NCBI GenBank assembly: GCA_036558645.1
Contig: DATBFG010000064.1
Span: 10,148 to 74,147 of the forward strand
Length of the DNA stretch: 64,000 nucleotides
Source of the DNA: DATBFG01 sp036558645
GTDB lineage: Bacteria > Acidobacteriota > Terriglobia > Terriglobales > Acidobacteriaceae
Direction of reading: 5' to 3'
Shown here piece by piece: positions 19,165 through 27,878 of the stretch (positions within the stretch are counted from its first letter, which is position 1; each line of letters opens with the position of its first letter). The translations under genes were made by a program, and so were the position numbers. The notes below the pieces were generated by a model. It worked only from the letters and a program-made list of their open reading frames with translations, did not search any database and was not told where the DNA came from.

Positions 19165-20316
19165 ATGAACGTGCACCCATTCCTGCCTTCATACTGTGAA
19201 TCTTCCGTCATGGATCTTCGCGCTCGGTTGGAGCGCACTCGTTGGCCGGACTCTATCCCCGGCTCGGGCTCGGAATATGGCGCGGACGTGGATTTCATGC
19301 GCGAGCTTTGCGCGTACTGGCAAACTGAATTCGATTGGAAAAAAGCGCTTGAAGCGTTCTGCGTCTTTCAACACTTCCGCTTCGACGCCGAAGGTGGCGG
19401 AGTTCACTTTATCCACGAGCGCGGCAAGGGTGTCCGCCCGTTGCCAATTGTGATCACGCATGGCTGGCCCGGGTCATTTCTCGAGATGCTGAAGATCATT
19501 CCCCTTTTGACGGACCCGGCCAGTCATGGAGGCAAGGCCGAGGACTCATTCCATGTCGTAGTCCCGTCTCTGCCCGGATATGGATTCTCTGACCGTCCCA
19601 CCGAGAGTGGAATGAACACCTTTCGCATCGCTGAAACCTGGGCTTCCTTAATGAAAGATCTTGGTTATTCACGATATGGCGCACAAGGCGGAGACTTTGG
19701 GGCCAACATCTCGACGATACTTGCCCTACGTGACCCGGAAAAAGTTGTGGGGCTACATTTGAACTACATTCCCGGATCGTACCGGCCGTACCTGGAAGCC
19801 GACGTCAAACTGGATGCCACAGAAGAACAATTCCTGAAAGACGACGCACGCTGGTATGAGCAGAGCGGCGGATACACCCACGTTCAGCGGACCGAACCGC
19901 AGACACTCGCTTATGGATTGCACGATTCTCCGGCAGGATTAGCGGCGTGGCTCGTCGAGAAGTTTCGACTATGGGCTGATTGCGATGGAGACCTATACCG
20001 ACGTTTTACTCGCGATGAGATTCTCACTCACATCACGCTGTACTGGATGACGGAAACGTTTCATTCCTCGTGCCGGCTTTATTACGAGAGCCGCAAGGCG
20101 CCGCTTCACTTTTCGAAAACAGACTTCGTAGGTGTGCCTACGGGAATTGCGAGATTTCCCAAGGAAGAGCCTTTTCCGCTGCGACCCTGGGTGGAGCGGG
20201 GATACAACATCCAACGCTGGAGCGAGATGCCACGCGGAGGGCACTTTGCAGCGATCGAAGAGCCCGAACTTCTGGTTGAGGACATTCGCGAATTCTTCCG
20301 CCCTCTGCGTTCCTAG
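19165..20316 (+). CDS. Epoxide hydrolase (alpha/beta hydrolase with EHN domain)
   Basis: 383 aa from ATG 19165, preceded by AGGGG. An epoxide hydrolase N-terminal (EHN) domain (about 1-110) precedes the alpha/beta-hydrolase core. The oxyanion motif HGWPGS starts at about 99. GAQGGDFGA places the nucleophile at Asp177, and EMPRGGHFAA near the C-terminus supplies the catalytic His. This is the layout of microsomal-type epoxide hydrolases, which convert epoxides to diols via an alkyl-enzyme ester. No signal peptide, so probably cytoplasmic detoxification. The divergent CGNR regulator suggests an inducible system. Natural substrate unknown. Confidence 0.9.
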   Translation: MNVHPFLPSYCESSVMDLRARLERTRWPDSIPGSGSEYGADVDFMRELCAYWQTEFDWKKALEAFCVFQHFRFDAEGGGVHFIHERGKGVRPLPIVITHGWPGSFLEMLKIIPLLTDPASHGGKAEDSFHVVVPSLPGYGFSDRPTESGMNTFRIAETWASLMKDLGYSRYGAQGGDFGANISTILALRDPEKVVGLHLNYIPGSYRPYLEADVKLDATEEQFLKDDARWYEQSGGYTHVQRTEPQTLAYGLHDSPAGLAAWLVEKFRLWADCDGDLYRRFTRDEILTHITLYWMTETFHSSCRLYYESRKAPLHFSKTDFVGVPTGIARFPKEEPFPLRPWVERGYNIQRWSEMPRGGHFAAIEEPELLVEDIREFFRPLRS

Positions 20317-20326
20317 CAAAACAAAA

Positions 20327-20346
20327 GGGCCGCTTTACAGCGGCCC
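20327..20346 (-). terminator. Intrinsic terminator of the EXORDIUM-like gene
   Basis: GGGCCGCT-ttac-AGCGGCCC is a perfect 8-bp hairpin. Read on the minus strand it is followed by TTTTGTTTTG, a fair U-tract, 23 bp after the stop codon of the minus-strand gene. On the plus strand no T-run follows, though it may still help to stop epoxide hydrolase readthrough. Confidence 0.8.
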
Positions 20347-20368
20347 AATTCCTAATTCAGAGTAAAGC

Positions 20369-21301
20369 TTACTTCAGAGCGCAAACGCCCTGGTCCGTAG
20401 GCAGTTTCTCTTCCGTCAGCTTCAGGTTCTGCTGGAGCAGGAACGCATGGCCGCCAATCTTTACGTTGGCGTGCGAACCGTTGGCAACCTGGCGCGTCGC
20501 GCCGAAGGTCCAGGCGCAGCAATCAGCATTCTCGCTGCAGCTGCCGGCCCAAGCCGTGTGGAGGTTAACTTCGGGATCGGTTACCGATTCCGACAGTTCG
20601 TGGTAAACGACGCTCAACATGCCGTCCACACCGAGGTCATTGTTCGGGCTCTTGTTGCCGTCGCCGATGACTGTGTTGCCGATGCAACCTGACGGGCACT
20701 GCGTCTGCGCATTGCCGACAAACGAGTACTTGATCGTTTCGCCAGGGATGATCGTGGTGGAAGGTCCGTGATATCCGCAGAATCCAGTGCAGAAACCAGT
20801 GCCGAAAGCCGTCTCGTGGACGTCCGTCGCGGTCAGCACGAAGTAAACGCCATTCGTATCATCGGGCAGATGACCACCCTGGATGGCATTCTTCACGATC
20901 GTCTGCACGTTGGCATCGGTCAGGTTCTTACCCAGCGAGTAATTGTCGTTGTACACGTTGGCAACCGGATCGAAATTCACGCCAGCAGGAATGTGAACGA
21001 AAGAGCCATCAAAGTAGGTCGAGTTGATCAGGTAGATCGGAGCCGTGCCGATGTTCTGTCCCCAGAAGTTCGCGATCTGACGGTCCTTATTGGTGAAGTT
21101 GCCGTAATAGATGTAGTACATCGTGGTGAGCCCATTGTTCATGATGGGGCCACCGTTGTACGTGATGCTCAGTGCCTGACCCTGATCAGGCTGTTGTCCA
21201 GGGCGGTATGGTTTCATGATGCGGATGTGCGAGGGTACCTGGGCAAATGCACAAGTAGCCAAGGCGAGGAGCATGCAAACTACCACAAGTTTCTTTGTCA
21301 A
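20369..21301 (-). CDS. Secreted EXORDIUM / phosphate-induced-protein-1-like protein
   Basis: 310 aa from TTG 21301, which has CAGGAGA at ideal spacing and opens directly into a signal peptide (MTKKLVVVCMLLALATCAFA). The open frame runs 82 codons further upstream, but that part reads as non-coding. Landmarks of the plant EXORDIUM/PHI-1 family appear in order: YNGGPIM (48-54), GVYFVLTATDV (151-161), a Cys pair plus CGYHGP (171-180), VGNAQTQCPSGC (195-206) and GVDGMLSVVYHELSESVTDP (224-243). In plants these cell-wall proteins respond to brassinosteroid or phosphate; the bacterial role is undescribed to my knowledge. HELSE at 234-238 could bind metal, but a full HExxH is absent. It has its own terminator. 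The family call is from remembered motifs. Confidence 0.75.
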   Translation of the reverse strand: MTKKLVVVCMLLALATCAFAQVPSHIRIMKPYRPGQQPDQGQALSITYNGGPIMNNGLTTMYYIYYGNFTNKDRQIANFWGQNIGTAPIYLINSTYFDGSFVHIPAGVNFDPVANVYNDNYSLGKNLTDANVQTIVKNAIQGGHLPDDTNGVYFVLTATDVHETAFGTGFCTGFCGYHGPSTTIIPGETIKYSFVGNAQTQCPSGCIGNTVIGDGNKSPNNDLGVDGMLSVVYHELSESVTDPEVNLHTAWAGSCSENADCCAWTFGATRQVANGSHANVKIGGHAFLLQQNLKLTEEKLPTDQGVCALK

Positions 21302-21736
21302 AAGAGTCTCCTGGAGTGAGAAGTTGAAGCAGATTTGAACATCCGCGACGGACTCCGGAAAATTGTCCGCCGCAAGTGTGCGCGTATTCTGCTTCATTGA
21401 AGAGTTGTGAGTCAAGGAAATTACGGTCTCGATTTGCAAAATCTGATCTGCTGCGCAAGGATTTTCACTTTCCATACAAATTTTGTGCGAGCAGGACTTT
21501 TCACATGAGGAGTGTTTTGTCTGATTACTATCTATGATAGTGGTCAAGAGCTAGAATTTTCCCGCCCTCAGTTCTTGATGGTGTGCGGGATATTGCCCGC
21601 GTTCCTACTCGCCTGAGTGTCGATCAACGGCCATGGTCCGTTTTCGACGTTTCAATCGGACAACCGCAAGGAACCGGGACGATTCTCAACGTCCGAACGA
21701 TTGACAATTGGGGAGCACCAATAGTTCGGAGGCGTC
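21302..21736. other. Divergent intergenic region upstream of the EXORDIUM-like gene
   Basis: 435 bp. The open frames present are short and have no ribosome binding site. It contains the palindrome ACTATC-tat-GATAGT (21527-21541) and a small hairpin GCGGG-atattg-CCCGC near 21589. No confident promoter boxes were found. Confidence 0.45.
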
Positions 21737-22057
21737 ATGCGAAGTCACGACCGCACGAATCGCAATTCAGACAATAAAGCACAACTCGATGAGCTAGGAA
21801 AGGATCCGGCACAAGTTGGCAGTGATAGCGCGGGCCAATCCAGCGATCCCATAGGTCTCTCAAGCGTTGAAGACGCGAACGAAGAAAGCGTCGAGGAACT
21901 CGCCGAGACCGACCAGGCATTTGAGGCAAATGCGGTATTAGGAGTTGAAGAGGCCGCCGATCGACCGGAGAAAGAAGTTAGCACTCACACTGGAGACCGC
22001 TACCGCCGGGAAGACGATCTTCCCCCTATCGATGGCAGTAAAGAAGACGCAGCCTAA
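21737..22057 (+). CDS. Small acidic hypothetical protein
   Basis: 106 aa from ATG 21737 with GGAGG six bases upstream, which is the main reason to believe it. The protein is rich in Glu, Asp, Ser and Asn (for example VEDANEESVEELAETDQAFE), has no hydrophobic segment or cysteine, and is probably largely disordered. I recognise no family. Its stop codon overlaps that of the convergent lactonase gene by 4 bp. Confidence 0.55.
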   Translation: MRSHDRTNRNSDNKAQLDELGKDPAQVGSDSAGQSSDPIGLSSVEDANEESVEELAETDQAFEANAVLGVEEAADRPEKEVSTHTGDRYRREDDLPPIDGSKEDAA

Positions 22058-23238
22058 TCGATTGAGTCCAACGCGAGAAATTGTATGCAGACGGGCGAGT
22101 CAACCTTGATCTGTTCCTCCGTTTGTTTGATTTGCCCGCCCTTGGGATCAATCTTGAAGAACACAATATTTCCCGAGTCCTGGCCCGCAACCAACAATCG
22201 AGTTCCGCTGGGATCGACGGTGAAGTAGCGCGGGTTCCTTCCTCCAGAAGGAACAATTTCGAGGTTCGTAAGCTTGCCACTTTTTTCGTCGATGTTGAAG
22301 ACGGCAACACTGTCGTATCCACGATTCGACGCATAAAGAAACTTCCCAGAGGGATGTATCTGAATTTCGGCCGCCTCGCTATGCCCAGTGAACTCCTTCG
22401 GCAGGCTGGAAGCAGTGTCGAGAGCGCGTAATTTTCCGGTTTTCAGATCATACGAAAATGACGTAATGGTGTTTCGCAGTTCGCTGATGAGATAAGCGAA
22501 CTTTCCATTCGGGTGGAACTTGAAGTGCCGCGGCCCGCTTCCCGCATCGATTTTGGTAAATGCCGGATCCGCTCCTGTGAGTGCTCCGTCTTGTTCGTCA
22601 AAGCGATCCACCAGAATTTCGTCGAGGCCGAGATCGGCAACCATGGCGAACCGTCCGTCAGGGGAGATGTCGATCGAGTGCGCGTGCGGCCCTTCCTGTC
22701 GTTCGGCATTCACACTCGATCCTTTGTGCTGCATGAAACTAGACGCTTCACCAACTCTCCCGTCGCTATTTATCGGGAAACTCGCCACGCTGCCACCCGT
22801 GTAATTCGCAACTAGCAGATGCTTGCCGGATTTGTCGAAGGAAACGTAACAGGGATCCGCACCGCGCGACGCCACCTGATCGAGGAGCGTGAGTTTGCCC
22901 GTGCTTCGATCAATCGCAAAGGCGCTGACAATGCCGCTGTCTTTCCCCTGATACTTCTGAATTTCATTCACCGCATAGAGATACCGCCCGTTGGGATGGA
23001 TGACGATAAAGGAAGGATTCTCAGTTTCCGCCGCCAATCCAAGTGAACTGACATGGCCCGAGTCGGCGTCAAATCGATAGGCGTAGATCCCCTTACTGTC
23101 CTTCGATGTATAGGTGCCGACATACATCAAGAACTTGCCGTGAGACGTCGCAGCGAAGGAATCAGGCAGACACCAAGTCACAAACAGAAGAAGGAACGTC
23201 AGAATAGACTGCCAGGAAGATCGCTTCTTTGCATTCAT
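22054..23238 (-). CDS. Secreted lactonase-family seven-bladed beta-propeller (6-phosphogluconolactonase-like)
   Basis: 394 aa from ATG 23238 (MNAKKRSS); the frame continues ten codons upstream without support. A signal peptide covers about 1-31. The rest is a Pgl/YbhE-type lactonase propeller: FLMYVGTYTSKDSKGIYAY at the start, repeated blades with HPNGRYLYAVNE, DKSGKHLLVANYTGG and HPSGKFLYASNRGYDS, and EGPHAHSIDISPDGRF carrying the conserved His. Cytoplasmic relatives hydrolyse 6-phosphogluconolactone. Export argues for another lactone or a carbohydrate-binding role here. It lies just downstream of the M20 peptidase gene (44 bp) and may be cotranscribed. Confidence 0.88.
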   Translation of the reverse strand: MNAKKRSSWQSILTFLLLFVTWCLPDSFAATSHGKFLMYVGTYTSKDSKGIYAYRFDADSGHVSSLGLAAETENPSFIVIHPNGRYLYAVNEIQKYQGKDSGIVSAFAIDRSTGKLTLLDQVASRGADPCYVSFDKSGKHLLVANYTGGSVASFPINSDGRVGEASSFMQHKGSSVNAERQEGPHAHSIDISPDGRFAMVADLGLDEILVDRFDEQDGALTGADPAFTKIDAGSGPRHFKFHPNGKFAYLISELRNTITSFSYDLKTGKLRALDTASSLPKEFTGHSEAAEIQIHPSGKFLYASNRGYDSVAVFNIDEKSGKLTNLEIVPSGGRNPRYFTVDPSGTRLLVAGQDSGNIVFFKIDPKGGQIKQTEEQIKVDSPVCIQFLALDSID

Positions 23239-23282
23239 GATTGATCCAACGATTGTTTGATAACGCACTACGACAACGCAAA

Positions 23283-24866
23283 CTACTGCCAGGTGTTGCC
23301 CATGTCGCTCAGTATGCCTGCAAGGACTTCGATACCATCCCAGAGATTCTGAAGCCTCAAGTTTTCATTCGCAGCATGCTGATTGTTGTCATGGTTGGCC
23401 AAAGGTACTCCTATGACGGGTACCTTGAGCGACTCTACGAATAGATACATGGGCACCGTCCCGCCAAGCATAGGCATTTTGATCACGGGGGTGCCGAGAG
23501 TCTGCTCGACGGCCGTGATCACAGCACGCGCCGCCGGGTCATCCATCGAAGTACGCGCGGCTCGGCCATAAGCCGACGCCGACCAGTTGATTCGAATAAT
23601 GCGCGGATGCGCTAACCGCGTATCGAGGTCGGGCTCCTTATCCACAATATGAAAGCCCTGCTTCTCTATGTAGGAGTTCACGACATTCTGGATTTTCTGC
23701 GGATCCTGATCGGGCACAAGGCGAAAATCCACTGACGCCTTTGCCTCAGTCGGAATGGCATTCTGTGCCTTGTCTCCGACATGGCCAGATTCGATTCCGC
23801 GAACGTTCATCGCTGGCTTGGTGATCCGCAACAGAATGGGCTCGTCACCACCCTCGTTCCATGCAAGCCCGAGTTCCTGCCGCATCTGCCCGCTCACATC
23901 TGGAATTTGCTGGATGGCATTCAGCTCGGTTTGAGTCAGGGGCCGCACGTCATCATAAAAACCGGGCACGGAGATATGCGCGTTGTCATCGCGCATGCCT
24001 GCCAGCAGGCGCGTCAGTATAGCTGCCGGATTCGGTGCCCAATTGCCATAGTGGCCGTCGTGCAACGACCGCAATGGACCGTAGACGGTCATCTCCATCC
24101 CGATTTCGCCGCGGGCTCCGAAGAACAACTGCATGCGTCGACTCTGATTGACTGGACCGTCACACAGAAGAAGCGCATCGGCAGCCAACAAATTCGAATA
24201 GCGATGAAGCGCATCGGGCAGATGCTCCGAACCAGCCTCTTCTTCGCCTTCAAGGAGGAACTTTAGATTCACCGTGAGTGGGACATTTGCCGCTTTCAGC
24301 GCGTCGAGCGCACTCACAACCGCCTGGATAGGTATCTTGTCGTCTCCCGCGGACCGCGCGTAGATCCGCCACTCTGGATTCAAAGGAGACTGCAAATGAT
24401 CGAGAGGAACTACCTTCGCACCACTTTCGAGTATTCCATCGCGCAGTGTTGGAGACCAAGGCGGCGTAGACCACTGTGAGGCGTCAACTGGCTGCCCATC
24501 GTAGTGGGCGTAGAGGAGAACTGTCCGTTTAGCCCCGGGCGACTTCAATACACCATAAACGATGGGCGAGCCTTGATTTGCGACATTCAGCAGGCGGGCT
24601 TCGACTCCGCGTTTTTGTAGCATCGCCACAATGTGTTCGGCGTTGTGGCGAATGTTGACGTGGTCCGTTGCAACATTCGGAATGGCGAGCAGGCCCTCGA
24701 ACTCGCGGAGAATTTCTACTTCGTGGGTCGTCCGGTATCCGCGAACCGACTTACGTACTTCCGTGGGACTACTGCGGGAGGACGAGACTTGGCCGAAAAG
24801 ATTCCAAGTCGCCGCTATAAGAAAAATTGTAAGGCAAGACCACCTGTACGCGGGATGTTTTGGCAT
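23283..24866 (-). CDS. Secreted M20-family metallopeptidase
   Basis: 527 aa from ATG 24866 (MPKHPAYRWS), beginning with a signal sequence that ends near LFGQ. The M20 binuclear zinc site is visible: LLYAHYDGQP with His121 and Asp123, RSAGDDK with the bridging Asp175, LLEGEEEAGS (206-213) with the catalytic Glu, and a late His in VPLANHDNNQHAANE. The inserted lid domain lies between about 225 and 400. M20 enzymes act as di- or carboxypeptidases or aminoacylases; export suggests peptide scavenging in the periplasm. It lies between a small hypothetical gene and the lactonase gene, all on the minus strand. Confidence 0.9.
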   Translation of the reverse strand: MPKHPAYRWSCLTIFLIAATWNLFGQVSSSRSSPTEVRKSVRGYRTTHEVEILREFEGLLAIPNVATDHVNIRHNAEHIVAMLQKRGVEARLLNVANQGSPIVYGVLKSPGAKRTVLLYAHYDGQPVDASQWSTPPWSPTLRDGILESGAKVVPLDHLQSPLNPEWRIYARSAGDDKIPIQAVVSALDALKAANVPLTVNLKFLLEGEEEAGSEHLPDALHRYSNLLAADALLLCDGPVNQSRRMQLFFGARGEIGMEMTVYGPLRSLHDGHYGNWAPNPAAILTRLLAGMRDDNAHISVPGFYDDVRPLTQTELNAIQQIPDVSGQMRQELGLAWNEGGDEPILLRITKPAMNVRGIESGHVGDKAQNAIPTEAKASVDFRLVPDQDPQKIQNVVNSYIEKQGFHIVDKEPDLDTRLAHPRIIRINWSASAYGRAARTSMDDPAARAVITAVEQTLGTPVIKMPMLGGTVPMYLFVESLKVPVIGVPLANHDNNQHAANENLRLQNLWDGIEVLAGILSDMGNTWQ

Positions 24867-24911
24867 GCGTAAATTCAAGGCTCTCGAGCAGTCGCTGTTC
24901 AACACATAAAA

Positions 24912-25103
24912 CTACAACATGCCGCCCGTTTTCAGCGTAAGTGAATTGAGCGCCATTTCCAGCTTCGTAATTGCCTCACCCAATTCCGGATGTTGTCCAA
25001 TTCTGTCCTGCAAAGCCTTTAGAAGCGTGTGCGCGCCGGCAACATGCTCATGCGGTGGAATTGACTCTTTATCCGGAGCGGGCTTTTCCTGATTCTCTGC
25101 CAT
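24912..25103 (-). CDS. Small hypothetical protein between the TonB receptor and peptidase genes
   Basis: 63 aa from ATG 25103 (MAENQEKPAPDK) with GAGGA six bases upstream; the open frame extends to 25178 but overlaps the receptor gene. A charged N-terminus is followed by a helical part (GAHTLLKALQDRIGQHPELG). I do not recognise the family. Its place in a same-strand run (receptor, this gene, peptidase, lactonase) suggests cotranscription. Confidence 0.55.
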   Translation of the reverse strand: MAENQEKPAPDKESIPPHEHVAGAHTLLKALQDRIGQHPELGEAITKLEMALNSLTLKTGGML

Positions 25104-25174
25104 AGAAGTCCTCGAGACAAATGCTTTCTCATCGTATCGCAGGAGTGCACCTCGAATCACGTTCCTCGCCGCAA

Positions 25175-27508
25175 TCAAAAGTTTCTTCCAAATTGCAACC
25201 GGATCCCCGCTCGCGCCAGGATCGGGGGTCCAACCGTCAAGATCGGCGTGAGCGCGACGTCGTAACGCTTGTCGAACAGGTTTTCGGCAGCCGCGAAGAC
25301 CTCGATACCAGGCCGCAAGCGATGCGACACGACTGCATCCATCACGAAAAATCGGCGCAACAGGAAAGTGTTCTGGTCGTCGTCGTACTGCTCTCCCACA
25401 AATCTCCCCTGGACGCCAATTGTTACCTGGGGATTCACGTAGCGCGCTTGCAATGTGAACTGATTGCGGGGAACCTGCGGAATGTCATTGCCGACAAGAG
25501 AAGCATCCGCAGGAAAACTAACCACCGTCGCATCCGTGAATTCGTAACCGCCGGAAACACTCAGGGACCGGGTGATGTTGCCCGTGGCCTCGAATTCCAC
25601 GCCCCGCGAGCGCGTTCGCCCCAAGTTCTGACGCTGTCGGGTGATCAGTGTAGGCGTGGTATCAATCGTGACGTTTGCGATCGAGCGGGTAATCTCGCTC
25701 CAAAAGAAATTACCGCGAAGCATCAGGCGCTGATTCCAGCCCGTAACGATGGCACCGCCTTCGCCTCCAGTCAATCGCTCGGCCCGAAGGTCTCGATTCG
25801 CTTGCGTGACTACGCTTCCGACCCGAAAGCTGCGATAGAGCTCATTCAACGTCGGGCCGCGAAAAGAACGATAACCAGACGCCGTCAGCGATAGGTGGTT
25901 GGTCAGACGATGCAGGAGCGCGAGGCGCGGCGAGAAGAAGGTCTCGCTGCGATCCGCAAACGGGGTGTACGTGACGGGAGCTGTTGGCGGGAAAGGCTGA
26001 AGCGCGGAGAACGCGTCAAAGTTCTGCCAGTGATCCACGCGCCCGCTGAATGTTAGCGTAGAGCGCGAGCCGATTTGAATGATGTCTTCCCCGTACGCTC
26101 CCCAGTTGTTTTCGCGTCCACCGGTACTCAGCATGCTGGTGAGATTCCCCTGAAAATAGCCGAGTTCATCGGTCTGGCCGTGAATGTTCCACGTCTCCAC
26201 GCCTGCAACAAGGTCCTGTCGATCACCGAGCGCCTTCGTCCACTGCAGCGCGAAGCCGACACGCTGCGCGGGAACTTGCTGGCTGCGAGTGATGGTCTCG
26301 CTGTTCCGGTCCGAGGCAATTGCCGAAAAAATCTGGTCATAGCTCTGCCGGCTAACGTATCCACGAAGATCGAATGACCCGGCTTGATCGGAAATCCACT
26401 TGCCGCCGAGCGCCAGTTCGCGAATCGTCGTGCTATTGGTTTGCAGAGGAGTGCCATTGTCGCGATCTTCACCCAATAAGTTCCCACGCGCGTAAATGTT
26501 TCCCTGGCTAAATTTCCGTGAAACCGCCAATTCGCCGCTAGCGTGTTCCGAGGCAACTGGAGTATCGATGCTTCCTCGCAAATCGAACGGAATTGCGATA
26601 TAGCCATCGGTATTGAACAGTTGTCCCGCCAGCGACGCGGCCCATGCACCGAACGTCTTACTTCCAGCAAACGATAGGGTCGGGGAACTCTCGTTACCGT
26701 ACGCAGCTTCTACTGAAAAGGCGTCTTCTTCTATCGGTTTACGCACGACGTTGATCACACCACCGAGGGCATCGGATCCATAAAGATGCGATGCTCCCCC
26801 GCTTGCAGTCTCGATGCTGGCAATCTCCTCGCGAGGAACGCGATCCCAATACACCCACCCCCCGAACGGATCATTCAGCGGAATACCATCCGCTAGAACA
26901 AGTGCCCGACTGGCGCCGCTCGCGCCAAGTCCGCGTAACGAGACTCCCTGCGTCGTGGGATTCGCGGTCCGGCTGGTGGTACGGCGAAAGAGGCTGAATC
27001 CGGGAACCTGCCGGAGGATGTCATCCACGGCAAGGGCTGGGGTAGAAGCAATATCGTCGTGTGATAGAACGACTACGCTCGTTGGCGTTTCGAGAATGCG
27101 AGTGCCGATTCGATCGGCAGTTACTGTAATGCGCTCGGACGTAGGAGCTGGACCCAGCGCGATGCCTAGCTGTCCTGAACCGGCTTGCCAGGGGATCGTA
27201 CGAGTCTCGAAGCCGGAAGCCGATACCTGAAGTGAGCCGCTCTCTGCGTCGACCCCAGAAAAGCTGAATGTGCCGTTCTGCTCGGTCAGTTGCTTACGTT
27301 CCTGCCCTCCGGCCTGCAAAACCACCTCGGCGGAGCCAATGGCAGCACCACTCTGGTCGGTAACCGTGCCGACCAAGCTTCCGGCGCTCTGGCCAAAGGC
27401 CAGCGCCCAAAACAGGCTGCAGGCTACAGCCAGCAGAAGAATCTGTCGGCCCAAATCCCCCCCAGTGACGGTCGGCTTGAGCGTTAACCTTAGCATAGGA
27501 ATTCGCAC
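25175..27508 (-). CDS. TonB-dependent outer-membrane receptor
   Basis: 777 aa from GTG 27508; ATG 27496 is an alternative and neither has a good ribosome binding site. A signal peptide ends at ALAFGQ (about 40). A carboxypeptidase-regulatory-like domain (about 42-120, GSLVGTVTDQSGAAIGSAEV) precedes the plug (about 130-250, PTSVVVLSHDDIAS, then GVSLRGLGASGASRALVLADG). The 22-stranded barrel runs to a C-terminal Phe, the usual outer-membrane signature. It imports scarce ligands with TonB energy. The plug resembles BtuB/FepA-type receptors, but no ligand can be named. The following peptidase and lactonase genes hint at a nutrient-scavenging unit. Confidence 0.92.
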   Translation of the reverse strand: MRIPMLRLTLKPTVTGGDLGRQILLLAVACSLFWALAFGQSAGSLVGTVTDQSGAAIGSAEVVLQAGGQERKQLTEQNGTFSFSGVDAESGSLQVSASGFETRTIPWQAGSGQLGIALGPAPTSERITVTADRIGTRILETPTSVVVLSHDDIASTPALAVDDILRQVPGFSLFRRTTSRTANPTTQGVSLRGLGASGASRALVLADGIPLNDPFGGWVYWDRVPREEIASIETASGGASHLYGSDALGGVINVVRKPIEEDAFSVEAAYGNESSPTLSFAGSKTFGAWAASLAGQLFNTDGYIAIPFDLRGSIDTPVASEHASGELAVSRKFSQGNIYARGNLLGEDRDNGTPLQTNSTTIRELALGGKWISDQAGSFDLRGYVSRQSYDQIFSAIASDRNSETITRSQQVPAQRVGFALQWTKALGDRQDLVAGVETWNIHGQTDELGYFQGNLTSMLSTGGRENNWGAYGEDIIQIGSRSTLTFSGRVDHWQNFDAFSALQPFPPTAPVTYTPFADRSETFFSPRLALLHRLTNHLSLTASGYRSFRGPTLNELYRSFRVGSVVTQANRDLRAERLTGGEGGAIVTGWNQRLMLRGNFFWSEITRSIANVTIDTTPTLITRQRQNLGRTRSRGVEFEATGNITRSLSVSGGYEFTDATVVSFPADASLVGNDIPQVPRNQFTLQARYVNPQVTIGVQGRFVGEQYDDDQNTFLLRRFFVMDAVVSHRLRPGIEVFAAAENLFDKRYDVALTPILTVGPPILARAGIRLQFGRNF

Positions 27509-27620
27509 GGATTGCTGCGCCTAGTTGTAATCATTGACTGTAAGTCATTGACGGTAAAGGTGCACGAGCGTTCGTGGCCCGTTCGTGGTAGGGCACCTAC
27601 CCGTTCGTGCCATTTACGTT
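27509..27620. promoter_or_regulatory. Divergent control region with phased CGTTCGTG repeats
   Basis: CGTTCGTG occurs at 27569, 27580 and 27602, so starts are 11 and 22 bp apart, on one face of the helix. Between the second and third lies the palindrome GGTAGG-gca-CCTACC (27587-27601). TCATTGAC is also repeated near 27532 and 27545. The region separates the TonB receptor gene from a plus-strand transcript and may bind a regulator. Confidence 0.4.
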
Positions 27621-27720
27621 GTATGGGATCGAACATACTCTACCTGTGAGCAGACTTCGGGGGAGGGCTGTTCAGCGAGCGCCTCGTGACTCAAACTGAG
27701 TTCGAGGCGTTTTGTTTTGT
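27621..27720 (+). ncRNA. Candidate structured small RNA or leader with three hairpins
   Basis: Three hairpins follow one another on the plus strand. The first is GTATG-N8-CATAC (27621-27638). The second is TGAGCAG-N14-CTGTTCA (27647-27674, one G-U pair), with the G-rich loop cttcgggggaggg. The third is the terminator stem CGCCTCG/CGAGGCG (27680-27709). The nearest plus-strand gene upstream is far away and the receptor gene is antisense, so a transcript ending here must start within about 170 bp. It could be a free small RNA or the attenuated leader of the gene at 27879. It matches no class I can name. Confidence 0.4.
27680..27720 (+). terminator. Strong intrinsic terminator
   Basis: CGCCTCG (27680-27686) pairs with CGAGGCG (27703-27709), with an inner ACTCA/TGAGT helix, and TTTTGTTTTGT follows directly. 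On the minus strand no T-run follows, so it serves plus-strand transcription only. Confidence 0.85.
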
Positions 27721-27878
27721 CCGCAAACCGCATCCTCTACTTCCACAAATTTTTTCTCCTTCCATGACGGTTTTCACGATTACTCCACGCATTGCGGGGT
27801 GAGCGGTCGTGGGTCGCAATTCCGATCGTGAAAATCGCTACTGGGTTCCGGGGTTTCAGTTCTTCCAGGAGAATTCAC

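Noticed and set aside
21302..21547. 82-codon N-terminal extension of the EXORDIUM-like gene.
   Set aside because: The signal peptide and ribosome binding site sit at TTG 21301; the extension has no family similarity and would precede a signal peptide.
27579..27594. A 16-mer containing CCGTTCGTGGTAGGGC is shared with the lon coding region near 63308.
   Set aside because: In lon it encodes conserved residues (PFVVGR), and one chance 16-mer match is not surprising in 64 kb. No flanking similarity.
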